From the NCBI GenBank assembly GCA_947625025.1, contig CANQMQ010000004.1, positions 1 through 64,000 on the forward strand: DNA of 64,000 nt, read 5' to 3'. Every line of letters begins with the position of its first letter. Position 1 is the first letter of the stretch. Shown here piece by piece: positions 15,920 to 25,408 of this stretch. This stretch comes from an uncultured Clostridia bacterium. GTDB lineage: Bacteria > Bacillota > Clostridia > Christensenellales > Borkfalkiaceae. The position numbers and the translations under genes are program-made. The notes beneath the pieces were generated by a model, which saw only the letters and a program-made list of their open reading frames with translations, was not told where the DNA came from and did no database searches.

Positions 15920-16953
15920 AACGGACGGTACATGTCGGCGGCATCCCCTTGGGTGAGGGGAAGGTAGCCGTCCAGAGTATGACGACCGAAAAGACGAGCG
16001 ACGTTGCAAAGAGCGTCGCTCAAATTGTGCGCCTTACGGAGGCGGGGTGCGATATCGTGCGCGTCGCCGTCCTCGATGAGGCGGATGCCCGTGCCATAGG
16101 GGAGCTCAAGCGCCATGTCTCTGTACCCATCGTGGCGGATATCCATTTCTCCGCCCGCCTTGCGGTGCTTGCCGCGGAGGCGGGTGCCGATAAGCTCCGC
16201 ATCAATCCCGGCAACATCGGGGGTGAGCGGGAAATTTCACTCGTTGCAGACTGCCTGAAAGCCCATAACATTCCCGTGCGGGTGGGGGCGAATACGGGCA
16301 GTATCGAGCCCCATTTTTTAGAGAAATACGGCCGCAGTGCGGAGGCGCTCGTCGAGAGCGCCCTTGCAAACGCCTCCATCCTCGAAAAGCATGGGGTGCA
16401 CGATATCGTCGTCTCCGTAAAGGCCTCCGATGTGCCCCTCACCGTACAGGCGTACCGCCTCATCGCAGAGCGCTGCGATTACCCCCTGCATGTGGGGGTT
16501 ACGGAGGCGGGCACGGAGAAGGCGGGGCTCATTAAGAGCAGCGTGGGCATCGGAGCCCTCCTCCTCGATGGCATTGGGGATACCATCCGCGTCTCGCTCA
16601 CCGCCGACCCCGTGAAGGAGGTGTACGCCGCCCACGAGATCCTGCGCGCCTGCGGCATCGAGAAGGATTTCGTGGAAGTGGTCTCCTGCCCCACCTGCGG
16701 GCGGTGTGAATACGATTGCATGGGGCTTGCGGAGCGGGTGAGCGCACGGGTTTTAGGCGTCAGAAAGCGGCTCAAAGTTGCCGTGATGGGGTGCGTCGTC
16801 AACGGCCCCGGGGAGGCAAAGGGGTGCGACCTCGGCATCGCGGGCGGCAGGGAGAGCTGTGTCATTTTCGAGGGAGAAAAGTTGGAAAAGGTGGCCGCGA
16901 AGGATGCCGAACGCGTCTTTATGGAGCGGTTGGAAGGATTGATCCGCAAATGA
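15916..16953 (+). CDS. ispG: 4-hydroxy-3-methylbut-2-enyl diphosphate synthase (IspG)
   Basis: A 345-residue iron-sulfur enzyme of the MEP pathway that converts ME-cPP to HMBPP for isoprenoid synthesis. The TIM-barrel start has VQSMTTEKT, then DIHFSARLA and the RINPGNIG loop. The C-terminal [4Fe-4S] region shows SCPTCGRCEYDC and GCVVNGPGEA, with the conserved Cys and Glu ligands. Length is normal for the short bacterial form. It is translationally coupled to nrdR (ATGA overlap) and to the PolC-like gene behind it. The presence of ispG means isoprenoids come from the MEP route. Confidence 0.95.
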   Translation: MKRTVHVGGIPLGEGKVAVQSMTTEKTSDVAKSVAQIVRLTEAGCDIVRVAVLDEADARAIGELKRHVSVPIVADIHFSARLAVLAAEAGADKLRINPGNIGGEREISLVADCLKAHNIPVRVGANTGSIEPHFLEKYGRSAEALVESALANASILEKHGVHDIVVSVKASDVPLTVQAYRLIAERCDYPLHVGVTEAGTEKAGLIKSSVGIGALLLDGIGDTIRVSLTADPVKEVYAAHEILRACGIEKDFVEVVSCPTCGRCEYDCMGLAERVSARVLGVRKRLKVAVMGCVVNGPGEAKGCDLGIAGGRESCVIFEGEKLEKVAAKDAERVFMERLEGLIRK

Positions 16954-18458
16954 AGAGTGCACAATATTTGGAGGAGATACGGAGATCGGCGGGGCTTCGC
17001 CGTGCCGTCCTCAAGAAAATTACGGTGGAGGGGGGTGAAGCCACCTTCCACCTCATCACGGATACCAACTACACCGAGGAGGACGTAAAATACGCCTCTT
17101 CCGTCTCCTTGCGCTATGCCGCAGGGCTGAGGGCACGGGCGAAGATCTTAAAATCCGTCCCCGATGCCGAGGCGGTCAAGGCGTATATCGCGGGGTACTT
17201 GAAGGATAGTTTTCCCGCATTTGCGGCGTTCTTGTCCCCCGCGGACATCACCGCCGAAGTGGATGCGGGCGGCGGCAGGTTTACCCTCAAGGTAGACCCC
17301 TCCGAATACGCAAAGGGGAAGGGAGACGGCGTCGTGGATGAAGTCTCCACCGCCCTCGGCCGCAACTTCTGCGGGCATTGGCTCGGGGAGCTCACCGTAT
17401 CCGAACAGAAGGAGAAGGGGGAAATTACCCGCGAGACCCCGCCCGAGGAGTTCATCGTCGCCCCCCGCTTCTTTGAAATTTGCAACTTCACCGCCATCGA
17501 CGGCGCGGACCCCCGCCCCACAAATGCCCTCTACATCGCAGACCTTGCGGGGGAGGTGCAGGGGGTTACGGTATGCGGCACCATGTCCCACATCGAAGAG
17601 CGGGAGACCAAGAACGGCAAGCCGTATTTCTCCATTTTGCTCAGCGACGGCACGGGCACCCTGCGGGCATCCTACTTCTCCAAGAAGGCGACCGTCGAGA
17701 AGGTACGCGCCCTCCGCGCGGGCACGGGAATTTGCCTTACGGGGGACAACGAATTCTTTGGGGGTGGGCTCTCCTTCAAGGTAAAATCCCTCGATTTGGG
17801 GACGCCCCCCGAGGGCTTTACGCCCACCGCACGCCCTTCCCGCCCCGCCCCCGCCCGCTACCGCTGTGTGTTCCCTCAGCCCGAGGCGGATCTCGTGCAA
17901 TCCGACTTCTTTGGTTCCAAGCCCCTCCCCGAGGGATTTGCGGCGCAGAAATACGTGGTATTCGATTTGGAGACGACGGGCTTCGGCGCATCCACGAGCG
18001 CGATGGACCGCATCATCGAAGTGGGGGCAGTCAAGATAGAGGGGGGCACGATCACCGAGCGCTTCTCCTCCTTTGTGGCCTGCCCCGTGCGCCTTCCTCC
18101 CGAGATCGTGGAGCTCACGGGCATCACGGACGACATGCTAAAGGGCGCTCCCGATATTTCGGACGTCATTGCCGACTTCTTCAAGTTTACGGAGGGGTGC
18201 GCGCTCGTTGCACACAATGCGCAATTCGATTGCCGCTTCATCCGCTACTACGGGGAGAAGGAGGGGTACCTCTTCGAACAGCGCCAGCTCGATACCCTTG
18301 CCCTCTCACAGGAACTCTTGCGCCTCAAGAACTATAAACTCAACACCGTAGCCGAGCACTATGGCTTCACCTTCAACCACCACAGGGCGTTCGACGATGC
18401 CTTTGTCACCGCAAAGATCTTCATCGAACTCGTGCGCGAGCGCGGGAAGTTGCCGTAA
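16950..18458 (+). CDS. PolC-like N-terminal region plus DEDDh exonuclease, without polymerase
   Basis: A 502-residue protein starting at an ATG that overlaps the ispG stop by four bases. Residues 1 to about 195 resemble the PolC N-terminal domain. An OB fold (about 200-290, CGTMSHIEERETKNGKPYF) follows, then a DEDDh 3'-5' exonuclease (about 335-500) with VFDLETTGFG at 337, HNAQFD, and HRAFDDAF near 477. This is the order seen at the front of Gram-positive PolC, but the PHP and polymerase regions, some 900 residues, are missing; the frame ends cleanly. It sits directly upstream of rimP, where polC lies in many Firmicutes, so it looks like a truncated or repurposed PolC. The catalytic residues are intact, so it is probably an active proofreading or repair nuclease. 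Confidence 0.8.
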   Translation: MKSAQYLEEIRRSAGLRRAVLKKITVEGGEATFHLITDTNYTEEDVKYASSVSLRYAAGLRARAKILKSVPDAEAVKAYIAGYLKDSFPAFAAFLSPADITAEVDAGGGRFTLKVDPSEYAKGKGDGVVDEVSTALGRNFCGHWLGELTVSEQKEKGEITRETPPEEFIVAPRFFEICNFTAIDGADPRPTNALYIADLAGEVQGVTVCGTMSHIEERETKNGKPYFSILLSDGTGTLRASYFSKKATVEKVRALRAGTGICLTGDNEFFGGGLSFKVKSLDLGTPPEGFTPTARPSRPAPARYRCVFPQPEADLVQSDFFGSKPLPEGFAAQKYVVFDLETTGFGASTSAMDRIIEVGAVKIEGGTITERFSSFVACPVRLPPEIVELTGITDDMLKGAPDISDVIADFFKFTEGCALVAHNAQFDCRFIRYYGEKEGYLFEQRQLDTLALSQELLRLKNYKLNTVAEHYGFTFNHHRAFDDAFVTAKIFIELVRERGKLP

Positions 18459-18504
18459 ATTTCCGAAAATTTGCAATTTTCCCCGAAAAGTTTTTCGCAA
18501 ACGC

Positions 18505-18533
18505 TTGCAATTCCCTGTAAAACATGGTATACT
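18505..18533 (+). promoter_or_regulatory. Promoter of the rimP-nusA-infB operon
   Basis: TTGCAA (18505-18510) and TATACT (18528-18533, preceded by TGG) are 17 bases apart. It lies just after the PolC-like gene and serves at least rimP to ribF, whose genes are close or overlapping. Confidence 0.8.
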
Positions 18534-18562
18534 AAGGATGCTTAATCGATGAAGAAGAGATT

Positions 18563-18582
18563 GAGAGCGGCTGCCCGCTCTC
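18563..18582 (+). promoter_or_regulatory. Leader hairpin upstream of rimP
   Basis: GAGAGCGG and CCGCTCTC pair perfectly around a CTGC loop and are followed by ATTTCTTTT. The element resembles the GC hairpin with a T-rich tail found before rimP in many bacteria, and could act as an attenuator in the nusA operon leader. It ends about ten bases before the GAAGGAGGG ribosome binding site. Confidence 0.6.
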
Positions 18583-18603
18583 ATTTCTTTTGAAGGAGGG
18601 CAT

Positions 18604-19059
18604 ATGAAGGTAAAGCCTTTGGAGGAGATCGTCTCCTTCTTGGAGCCCATCGCAAGGGATGTGGGGGTGGAGATCGTGGATGCCGCATGGGATATGCGCA
18701 CCCGTTCCCTCACCGTATATATCGATATGGAGGGCGGGTTAGACCTTGTCACCTGTGAGAAGTTCCACCGCGCCATCGACGGGCCCTTGGATGAATTCGA
18801 CCCCACCTTCGGCGCCGCCTACACCCTGAACTGCTCTTCCCCGGGGCTCGACCGCCCCTTCAAGAAGCAGGCGGATTTCCAAAGGCACCTCGGGGAGAAG
18901 GTGGAAGTGCACTTCTACGCCCCCTTCGAGGGGACGAAGTACCTCGAGGGAGAGCTCCTCTCCTTCGACGGGGAGACGGTGCACCTCAAAACTTCGGAGG
19001 GCGAACGGGCAATCCCGTTTTCCAAGACCTCCAAAATTTGCCTCCTCATCGAGGTATAA
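18604..19059 (+). CDS. rimP: Ribosome maturation factor RimP
   Basis: A 151-residue protein of normal length, needed for maturation of the 30S subunit. The N-terminal alpha/beta domain contains the family pattern (EIVDAAWDMRTRSLTVYID, then CEKFHRAID). The signature SSPGLDRPFKKQADFQRH appears at about residue 79, and the C-terminal SH3-like domain follows. AAGGAGGG lies just before the ATG. It is the first gene of the classic rimP-nusA-rnpM-L7Ae-infB operon. Confidence 0.95.
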   Translation: MKVKPLEEIVSFLEPIARDVGVEIVDAAWDMRTRSLTVYIDMEGGLDLVTCEKFHRAIDGPLDEFDPTFGAAYTLNCSSPGLDRPFKKQADFQRHLGEKVEVHFYAPFEGTKYLEGELLSFDGETVHLKTSEGERAIPFSKTSKICLLIEV

Positions 19060-19089
19060 ATACGAAAAATTATTACGGGAGTAAACAGC

Positions 19090-20172
19090 ATGGTCAATAA
19101 GGATTTCTTTTTAGCGCTTGCCGATTTGGAACGGGAGCGGGGGATCAGTGAGGAGGTATTTCTCGAAGCGCTCTCCAATGCGCTCGCATCCGCCTATAAA
19201 AAACAGGCCTTCGGGGAGACGGGGAGCGTCGAAGTCCGCCTCAACCCCGAAAAGGGCACCATCCGCTTCTTCCTTTCGAGGACGGTCGTCGAGGACGACA
19301 AGCCCGAGCTTCTCGATGGGGAAATTTGCCTCGAGGATGCGCTCGAGATCAAGAAGAGCGCAAAGGTGGGGGATGTGCTCACGGAGGAATTCGTACCCAA
19401 AGATTTCTCGCGCATTGCCGCCCAGACGGCAAAGCAGGTGATCCTGCAGAAAATTCATGAGACGGAGCGGGATAACACTCTCTCCGAATTCTCCGATAAA
19501 GAGGGAGAACTCATGAGCGGGCTCATCCGCAAGGTGGATATGCGCAACGTCTATATCGAGCTCGGCAAGGGGCAAATTGAAGGCCTCATGCTCCCGCAGG
19601 ACCAGGTCGTCGGGGAGCGGTACGAAGTCGGGGATAAAATTAAAGTATTCGTAAAGCGGGTGCGGAGCGGCGGCAGAAATGCGCAGGTGCTCGTATCCCG
19701 TACGCAGCCCGGGCTCGTCAAGCGGCTCTTCGAGGAAGAAGTGCCCGAGATCAAGGCGGGCACCGTCGTCATTAAGGCCATTTCCCGTGAACCCGGCCAC
19801 CGCACCAAGATGGCGATCTACACGGAGGATCCCCGTATCGATGCCGTGGGCGCATGCGTCGGCAACAAGGGCGCCCGCGTCAACGCCGTCGTCGCCGAAC
19901 TCGGCGGGGAGAAAATAGATATCATCCTCTGGAGCGAGAACCCGCTTGAATTCATCGCAAAGGCGCTCTCTCCCGCAACCGTCCTCTCGGTGACGCAGCT
20001 CTCCGAAAAGTCGGCAGTCGCCGTCGTCCCCGATGATAAGCTCTCCCTTGCCATCGGCCGCGACGGGCAGAATGCACGGCTTGCCGCCCGCCTCACGGGT
20101 TGGAAGATCGATGTGAAGAGCGAATCGGCCGCGGCAAAGCTCAACCTCGACGGCGCGGGCACGGAGGAATGA
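19090..20172 (+). CDS. nusA: Transcription termination/antitermination factor NusA
   Basis: A 360-residue protein, typical for Gram-positives, which lack the C-terminal acidic repeats of E. coli NusA. Order of parts: N-terminal RNA-polymerase-binding domain (residues 1-125), S1 domain (SGLIRKVDMRNVYIELG, about 140-205), then two KH domains with the GACVGNKGARVNAVV loop and IGRDGQNARLAARLTGW. NusA promotes pausing and intrinsic termination and couples transcription with translation. GGGAG upstream is a moderate ribosome binding site. Confidence 0.95.
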   Translation: MVNKDFFLALADLERERGISEEVFLEALSNALASAYKKQAFGETGSVEVRLNPEKGTIRFFLSRTVVEDDKPELLDGEICLEDALEIKKSAKVGDVLTEEFVPKDFSRIAAQTAKQVILQKIHETERDNTLSEFSDKEGELMSGLIRKVDMRNVYIELGKGQIEGLMLPQDQVVGERYEVGDKIKVFVKRVRSGGRNAQVLVSRTQPGLVKRLFEEEVPEIKAGTVVIKAISREPGHRTKMAIYTEDPRIDAVGACVGNKGARVNAVVAELGGEKIDIILWSENPLEFIAKALSPATVLSVTQLSEKSAVAVVPDDKLSLAIGRDGQNARLAARLTGWKIDVKSESAAAKLNLDGAGTEE

Positions 20173-20435
20173 TGGCGGAAAAGAAATTTCCCGTGAGAAC
20201 GTGCATCGCCTGCCGCGAGGAAAAGCCCAAGCGGGATATGATGCGCATTGTCCGCAATGCCGAGGGGGAGGTCTCCCTCGATTACTCGGGCCGCATGGCG
20301 GGAAGGGGGGCATACGTCTGCAACAGCGCAGCATGCGTCCGTAAACTTCGCCAAAAGAAACTGCTCAACAAGGCCTTCTCCGCTCCCATCGACGACGCGG
20401 TCTACACCAAGATCGAGGAGGAGCTCCTTGGATAA
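20172..20435 (+). CDS. rnpM: RnpM (YlxR), RNase P modulator
   Basis: An 87-residue RNA-binding protein of the YlxR family. The signature RTCIACREEKPKRDMMRIV lies near the N-terminus and GRGAYVC in the middle. In Bacillus this protein modulates RNase P activity. Two adjacent ATGs exist; I prefer 20172 because GGAGG then sits four bases upstream, while the ATG at 20169 (overlapping the nusA stop) would be only one base away. It is embedded between nusA and the L7Ae-like gene in the usual order. Confidence 0.9.
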   Translation: MAEKKFPVRTCIACREEKPKRDMMRIVRNAEGEVSLDYSGRMAGRGAYVCNSAACVRKLRQKKLLNKAFSAPIDDAVYTKIEEELLG

Positions 20436-20709
20436 GAGGAAGGCTTACTTGGGATTCGCGCTTCGGGCGGGCAAGCTCATCCTCGGCGTCAACGCCGTGC
20501 AGGCGGCAAAGAGGGATGTCTACCTCCTCGTCGCCGATGAAAGCGCATCATCCAATACAAAGAAGCAAATCGAGAGCATCGTGAAGAAGTTGGAGTGCCC
20601 CATCGTTTGGGTGCAGGATTTAGAGGCCCTCACGGGGAAGGCATACTGCAAACTTGCCGCCGTAAGGGAACAATCTCTCGCGCGCGCCATCTTGGAAGCG
20701 GGGGAATAA
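20428..20709 (+). CDS. L7Ae-family ribosomal/RNA-binding protein (YlxQ type)
   Basis: A 93-residue protein of the L7Ae/L30e/Gadd45 fold that binds kink-turn RNA; the Bacillus equivalent at this position is YlxQ. Visible family features are FALRAGKLILGVNAVQAAKR near the start and the LLVADESASSNTKKQ strand-helix. I choose a TTG start at 20428, overlapping the rnpM stop by eight bases with GAGGAG upstream, because the longer open frame is shadow sequence and no ATG or GTG fits. Confidence 0.85.
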   Translation: MDKRKAYLGFALRAGKLILGVNAVQAAKRDVYLLVADESASSNTKKQIESIVKKLECPIVWVQDLEALTGKAYCKLAAVREQSLARAILEAGE

Positions 20710-20719
20710 AGGAGGGACT

Positions 20720-23260
20720 ATGGCATACGACAACATTGAAAAATTGAACTTGCTTGCGCGGGAGAAGGCGACCGTCTCCATCCGCGAAACGATTGCCGCC
20801 AACGAGAGAAAGCTCTCGGAAATTTTGAAGCGCCTCGGGGAACTCGAGGCCGCCGAAAAGGCAAGGCGGGAGGAAGAGGCGCGCGCCGCCGAAGAACAGC
20901 TTCGGGCAAAGGAAGAGGCGGAAGCGGTGCCCGAACCGCCCGCACCCGCGCCCGCTCCCAAAGAGGAGCCCAAGGCGGAGGAGCCGAAAAAAGAGGAGCC
21001 CCCCTTAGAGAAGAAGGAGGCTCCCGCAGAAAAGAAGGAAGAGACAAAGGAGGCGCCCGCACCCAAGCCCGCCGCGCCCGCGATGCCCGAATGGAAGCGC
21101 CCTCCCCGCCCCGAACCCGTCCGCCCCGCGCCTCAGCCGCGTACCTTCCGCCCCGATCAGAACAAGGGCGGCCGCCCTTCGTATACGCCGAACACGCGGC
21201 CTCAGCAGGGCCCTGCGGCAAGGCCCGCACCCCGTCCCCAAAACGGCGCGCCCCGTCCCTCGGCGCCCCGCACGGGCGGCATGGTGCGCCCCGCACCCGC
21301 TCCCGTACCCGCACCCGCGCGTCGGGAACCTGCGAAGAAGTTTGAAAAGACGTACGTCGAGAAGGCGCGCGGCCCCGTCAATAAGCGCACCCTCCAACGC
21401 CAACAGGGGGCGAGCGTAGGCGATTTCGATAAGGAGAGCGGGTACCGCAAGGCCCGCTTCGGCAAGAAGGCGAAGAAGGAGACGCAGACGGTAAAGATCG
21501 ACCACGCCGTCGTCACCACACAGGAAATTCCCATCAAGGTGCTCTCGGAAAAGCTCGGCATCTCCGCCGTGGAGATCACCAAGCGCCTCTTCAAGGAAGG
21601 CATTCTCAAGACGGTGAATGAATCGGTGGATTACGAGAACGCCGCATACATCGCGCTCGAGCTCGGCATCGACCTCGAATATAAGCCCGAAAAGACGGCG
21701 GAGGACGCCCTCTTCGAGGAACACAGCAGCGTGGAGGAGGGAGAAAACCTCGTGCCCCGCGCGCCCGTCGTCACCGTCATGGGCCATGTAGACCACGGCA
21801 AGACGTCCCTCCTCGATAAGATCCGCAGCACCAACGTCACCGCGGGCGAGGCGGGCGGTATCACGCAGAGCATCGGCGCCTACACCGTAAACCTCGAAGG
21901 GGATCGGAAGATCACCTTCATCGATACGCCCGGCCATGCCGCATTCACCGCAATGCGGGCACGCGGCGCAAATGTCACCGATATCGTGGTGCTCGTCGTC
22001 GCCGCAGACGACGGCATCATGCCGCAGACGGTGGAGGCAATCGACCATGCCAAGGCTGCGAATGTGCCCATCATCGTCGCCATGAACAAGATGGATAAGC
22101 CTAACGTATTCCCCGATCGGGTGAAGCAGGGCCTCATGAATTACAACCTTGTCCCCGAGGAATGGGGCGGGGACGTCATTGTCGTACCTGTCTCCGCCAA
22201 GACGGGAGAGGGCATCGATGCCCTCCTCGAGAGCATCTATTTGGAAGCGGAGATGTTGGAGCTCCGTGCCAACCCCGAGCGTCGGGCGAAGGGCGTCGTC
22301 ATAGAGGCCAAGCTCGATAAGGGCAAGGGGCCCGTGGCGAGCGTGCTCATCCAGAACGGCACCCTCCGCACGGGAGACAACCTCATTTCGGGCACCACGA
22401 TGGGCCGCGTCCGCGCCATGATCGACGATACGGGCAAGACGGTGAAGGAAGCAGGCCCCTCGATGGCCGTCTCCGTGCTCGGGCTCGAAGATGTCCCCAA
22501 TGCGGGCGACGCCATCTTCGCCGTAGACCAGGCCCTCATGAAGAAAGTCAAGGAAGAGCGTGAAAACAAACAGCGGGAGAACATCGATAAGGAAGTGATG
22601 GGCAAGCGCTCCTTCGAGGATATGTTCAAGGCCGCTGAAGAGGGCAACATGAAGAATTTGACCCTCATCATCAAGGCCGATGTGCAGGGCTCCGTCGAGG
22701 CAGTCCGTGCCGCCGTCGAAAAACTTGCCAACGAAGAAGTGCGCGTCAACGTCATCCGTGCCGCCGCAGGCGCCGTAACCGAGAGCGATGTCTCCCTTGC
22801 GGATTCCGCCAAGGCCCTCATCGTGGGCTTCAATGTCCGCCCCGATGCCAAGGCCAAGGCACTTGCGGAGCGCAGCCATGTGGAAGTACGCACTTACCGC
22901 ATCATCTATGAGCTCTTGGACGAGCTCGAAGCCATGCTCAAGGGCATGCTCTCCCCCAAATACCGCGAAACGCTCATCGGGAAGGCGGAAGTACGGCAGA
23001 CCTTCGCCGTCTCGGGCGTGGGTACGGTTGCGGGTTGCCTCGTCGTAGAGGGGAGGCTCATCCGCGGCGGCAAGCTCCGTATCTATCGGGACAACGTGAT
23101 GATCGTGGAGGGCAACGCCAAGACGCTCAAACACTACAAGGATGAGGTGAAGGAGATCGCGGCGGGCCTCGAATGCGGCTGTGCCATCGAGGGCTTCAAC
23201 GAAGTCCGCATCGGTGACTTCATCGAGTGCTACCTCATCGAGGAGTTGAAACAGGCATGA
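20720..23260 (+). CDS. infB: Translation initiation factor IF-2
   Basis: An 846-residue GTPase that delivers initiator tRNA to the 30S subunit. The N-terminal 250 residues are low-complexity, rich in Ala, Pro, Glu, Lys and Arg, with a coiled-coil start. An IF2_N domain ([19 protein letters not shown]) follows. The G domain has GHVDHGKTS (about 355), [16 protein letters not shown] and SAKTGEG. Domains II to IV continue to the C-terminus. GGAGG lies upstream, and rbfA follows with a four-base overlap. The long Pro/Ala-rich linker is within the range seen in high-GC relatives. Confidence 0.97.
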   Translation: MAYDNIEKLNLLAREKATVSIRETIAANERKLSEILKRLGELEAAEKARREEEARAAEEQLRAKEEAEAVPEPPAPAPAPKEEPKAEEPKKEEPPLEKKEAPAEKKEETKEAPAPKPAAPAMPEWKRPPRPEPVRPAPQPRTFRPDQNKGGRPSYTPNTRPQQGPAARPAPRPQNGAPRPSAPRTGGMVRPAPAPVPAPARREPAKKFEKTYVEKARGPVNKRTLQRQQGASVGDFDKESGYRKARFGKKAKKETQTVKIDHAVVTTQEIPIKVLSEKLGISAVEITKRLFKEGILKTVNESVDYENAAYIALELGIDLEYKPEKTAEDALFEEHSSVEEGENLVPRAPVVTVMGHVDHGKTSLLDKIRSTNVTAGEAGGITQSIGAYTVNLEGDRKITFIDTPGHAAFTAMRARGANVTDIVVLVVAADDGIMPQTVEAIDHAKAANVPIIVAMNKMDKPNVFPDRVKQGLMNYNLVPEEWGGDVIVVPVSAKTGEGIDALLESIYLEAEMLELRANPERRAKGVVIEAKLDKGKGPVASVLIQNGTLRTGDNLISGTTMGRVRAMIDDTGKTVKEAGPSMAVSVLGLEDVPNAGDAIFAVDQALMKKVKEERENKQRENIDKEVMGKRSFEDMFKAAEEGNMKNLTLIIKADVQGSVEAVRAAVEKLANEEVRVNVIRAAAGAVTESDVSLADSAKALIVGFNVRPDAKAKALAERSHVEVRTYRIIYELLDELEAMLKGMLSPKYRETLIGKAEVRQTFAVSGVGTVAGCLVVEGRLIRGGKLRIYRDNVMIVEGNAKTLKHYKDEVKEIAAGLECGCAIEGFNEVRIGDFIECYLIEELKQA

Positions 23261-23616
23261 CAAAGAGAACAGAGCGGCTTTCGAGCGAATTCCGCAAGGA
23301 AATTGCGGCGATCGTAGCGGGGCCGCTGAAGGATAGGGAGCCCGAACTTTCAGGGCTCGTCAGCATTACGGAGGCGGACGTCGCCCCCGACCTCAAGACG
23401 GCGAAGATCTACGTCAGCGTCTACGCAAAGGACGAAGCCGTAAAGGAGAACAGCCTTTCCATCATCCGCAGGAATACGGGCTTTATCCGAAGGGAGCTTT
23501 CACGGGTGATGCACATCCGCACCGTACCCGAGCTCACCTTCCTTCCCGATAACAGCATGGAATACGGTTCCAAGATGGATGAGCTCTTCGCCAAACTTCA
23601 CAAGGAAGAACAATGA
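23257..23616 (+). CDS. rbfA: Ribosome-binding factor A
   Basis: A 119-residue KH-like protein for 16S rRNA 5'-end processing and late 30S assembly. The start at 23257 overlaps the infB stop by four bases. Family features are RLSSEFRKEIAAIV at the N-terminus, the SITEADVAPDLKTAKIYVS strand pair and FIRRELSRVMHIRTVPELTF near the end. Length is typical. Confidence 0.95.
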   Translation: MTKRTERLSSEFRKEIAAIVAGPLKDREPELSGLVSITEADVAPDLKTAKIYVSVYAKDEAVKENSLSIIRRNTGFIRRELSRVMHIRTVPELTFLPDNSMEYGSKMDELFAKLHKEEQ

Positions 23617-24578
23617 ACACATTGGAAGAGATAGCGGGCGTCCTGAAGAGGACGGAAAGCGCGGTGATATTTACGCATATGCGTCCCGATGGGGATACCC
23701 TCGGGTGTGCAATGGCGCTTCACCGCGCTCTTTCTATATTGAATAAGAAGAGCGAAGTCGTATGCGAGAGCGAAATTCCCGTAAACCTCCTCTTTTTGGA
23801 GGGGATGGGGGAGATCCGCAAGGCACCCTCCTTTTCTCCCGATGTCTACATCGCAGTGGATGCGAGTGCGCCCTCCCGTTTGGGGGCGCTCGAGCGGGTG
23901 TTTACGGCGGGCATGCGGAAGCGGGTTACCGTAAACATCGATCACCACGTCTCCAATACCCGTTTTGCAAAGTACAACTTCGTCCAAAACCGTGCGAGCA
24001 ACTGTGAAAACATCATGGACCTCATCTCCCTTTTGGGCATAGAAGTGGATGGGGCGCTTGCGCAGTACCTGATGCTCGGCATCGTCACCGATTCGGGGTG
24101 CTTTTCCCGTTCCTCGGTGGATGCTGCCACCTTCCGCATGGCGGCAGAGCTTGCAGAGAAGGGTGCGGATGTGGGCCGTATCTCCTATGAGGCCCTCAAG
24201 CGGCAGAGCAAGGCACGGGCCCAACTCTTTGCGGAGACAGTTTCCCGCCTCCGCTATCTCTTGGAGGACCGCCTCGCCATCGCATATGTCTCACAGGAGA
24301 TGCTCAAAAAGTATGCCCTGCCTACACAGGCAACGGAGGGCATCGTGGATTTTGCGCTCACCATCGATAGCGTAGAGGTCAGCGTAAGCCTTTTAGAGGC
24401 AAAGCGCGGGCAATATAAGGCCTCCTTCCGCTCCAAGGGGAAGGTGGATGTCAACCGCATCGCGGGCGCCTTCGGGGGCGGCGGGCATGTTGCCGCGGCA
24501 GGGTGTATGTTCTTCGGGGACATCGAAGAGGTATACGATAAGATTCGTTACGCCGTATGGCAGAATTTGGAAGAATGA
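23613..24578 (+). CDS. nrnA: NrnA-type DHH/DHHA1 bifunctional oligoribonuclease and pAp phosphatase
   Basis: A 321-residue DHH-family phosphoesterase. The N-terminal domain has THMRPDGDTLG (about residue 21), VDASAPSRLG and the signature NIDHHVSN, which bind two manganese ions. The C-terminal DHHA1 domain ends in GAFGGGGHVAAAG. NrnA degrades nanoRNAs and, in many Firmicutes, 3'-phosphoadenosine 5'-phosphate. The position between rbfA and truB is the standard one. It overlaps rbfA by four bases. Confidence 0.92.
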   Translation: MNTLEEIAGVLKRTESAVIFTHMRPDGDTLGCAMALHRALSILNKKSEVVCESEIPVNLLFLEGMGEIRKAPSFSPDVYIAVDASAPSRLGALERVFTAGMRKRVTVNIDHHVSNTRFAKYNFVQNRASNCENIMDLISLLGIEVDGALAQYLMLGIVTDSGCFSRSSVDAATFRMAAELAEKGADVGRISYEALKRQSKARAQLFAETVSRLRYLLEDRLAIAYVSQEMLKKYALPTQATEGIVDFALTIDSVEVSVSLLEAKRGQYKASFRSKGKVDVNRIAGAFGGGGHVAAAGCMFFGDIEEVYDKIRYAVWQNLEE

Positions 24579-25408
24579 CGGGATTTTTGAACATCGATAA
24601 GCCCGTAGGCAAGTCCTCGGCATATATCGTGGGGGGCGTAAAGCGGTTGACGCGCACCCCCTGCGGGCACCTCGGCACCCTCGATCCCAATGCTTCGGGG
24701 GTGCTCCCCGTGGGGCTCGGCAACGCCACGCGGCTCTTTGACTACTTTTTAAGTAAGCAAAAGACGTACCGCGCCCGCTTCACCTTCGGCGCCACGACGG
24801 ATACCCTCGATGGGGAGGGAGAAGTGCACTTCGGGGGAGAGATCCCCACGGAGCAGGAGATCCAAGGGGCGCTTTCGGGTTTTGTAGGGAAGATTTTGCA
24901 GGTGCCGCCGAAGTACAGCGCGAAGTCGGTGGAGGGGGTACGGGGGTACCGCCTCGCAAGGCGTGGGAAGGAATTCGAACTGCCCCCGAAGGAAGTGGAA
25001 GTGTACCGCTTCGACTATTTACGGCAGACCGCGCCCGCCGAATTTGAGTTTGAAATTTGCTGCGGGGCGGGAACGTACATCCGCGCCCTCGCAAGGGACC
25101 TGGCAGAGCGCCTCGGAACGCTCGGCTATACCTCATACCTGCGCCGCACGGCAAGCGGCATCTTCACCGAGGAGACGGCAATTCCGCCCGAAAAGCTGAC
25201 CCCCGAAAATTGGCAAAATTACCTCATCCCCACGGACATGGTATTGCCATTTCCCGTCATTGATACCTTTGACGCCCGTATCTTCAACGGCGTTACGGTG
25301 CCCACGGAGGCGGGCGACGGGCTGTATAAAATTTACAGGGACGGCGCCTTCTACGGGCTCGCCCGCGCTGAGGGCGGCATGCTGAAGGCGGAGAAGAAGC
25401 TATGCTGA
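24575..25408 (+). CDS. truB: tRNA pseudouridine(55) synthase TruB
   Basis: A 277-residue enzyme that makes pseudouridine 55 in the T-loop of tRNAs. The start overlaps the nrnA stop by four bases. GFLNIDKPVGKSS is at the N-terminus, and the catalytic Asp is residue 37 in GHLGTLDPNASGVLPV. Later come PKYSAKSVEGVRGYRLAR and CGAGTYIRALARDL, all TruB signatures. A shorter C-terminal domain completes the usual length. Confidence 0.95.
   Translation: MTGFLNIDKPVGKSSAYIVGGVKRLTRTPCGHLGTLDPNASGVLPVGLGNATRLFDYFLSKQKTYRARFTFGATTDTLDGEGEVHFGGEIPTEQEIQGALSGFVGKILQVPPKYSAKSVEGVRGYRLARRGKEFELPPKEVEVYRFDYLRQTAPAEFEFEICCGAGTYIRALARDLAERLGTLGYTSYLRRTASGIFTEETAIPPEKLTPENWQNYLIPTDMVLPFPVIDTFDARIFNGVTVPTEAGDGLYKIYRDGAFYGLARAEGGMLKAEKKLC

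Noticed and set aside
21005-23263. A 752-residue open frame antisense to infB
   Set aside because: It is the mirror of a highly conserved gene in GC-rich codons; no ribosome site, and composition is unlike a real protein.
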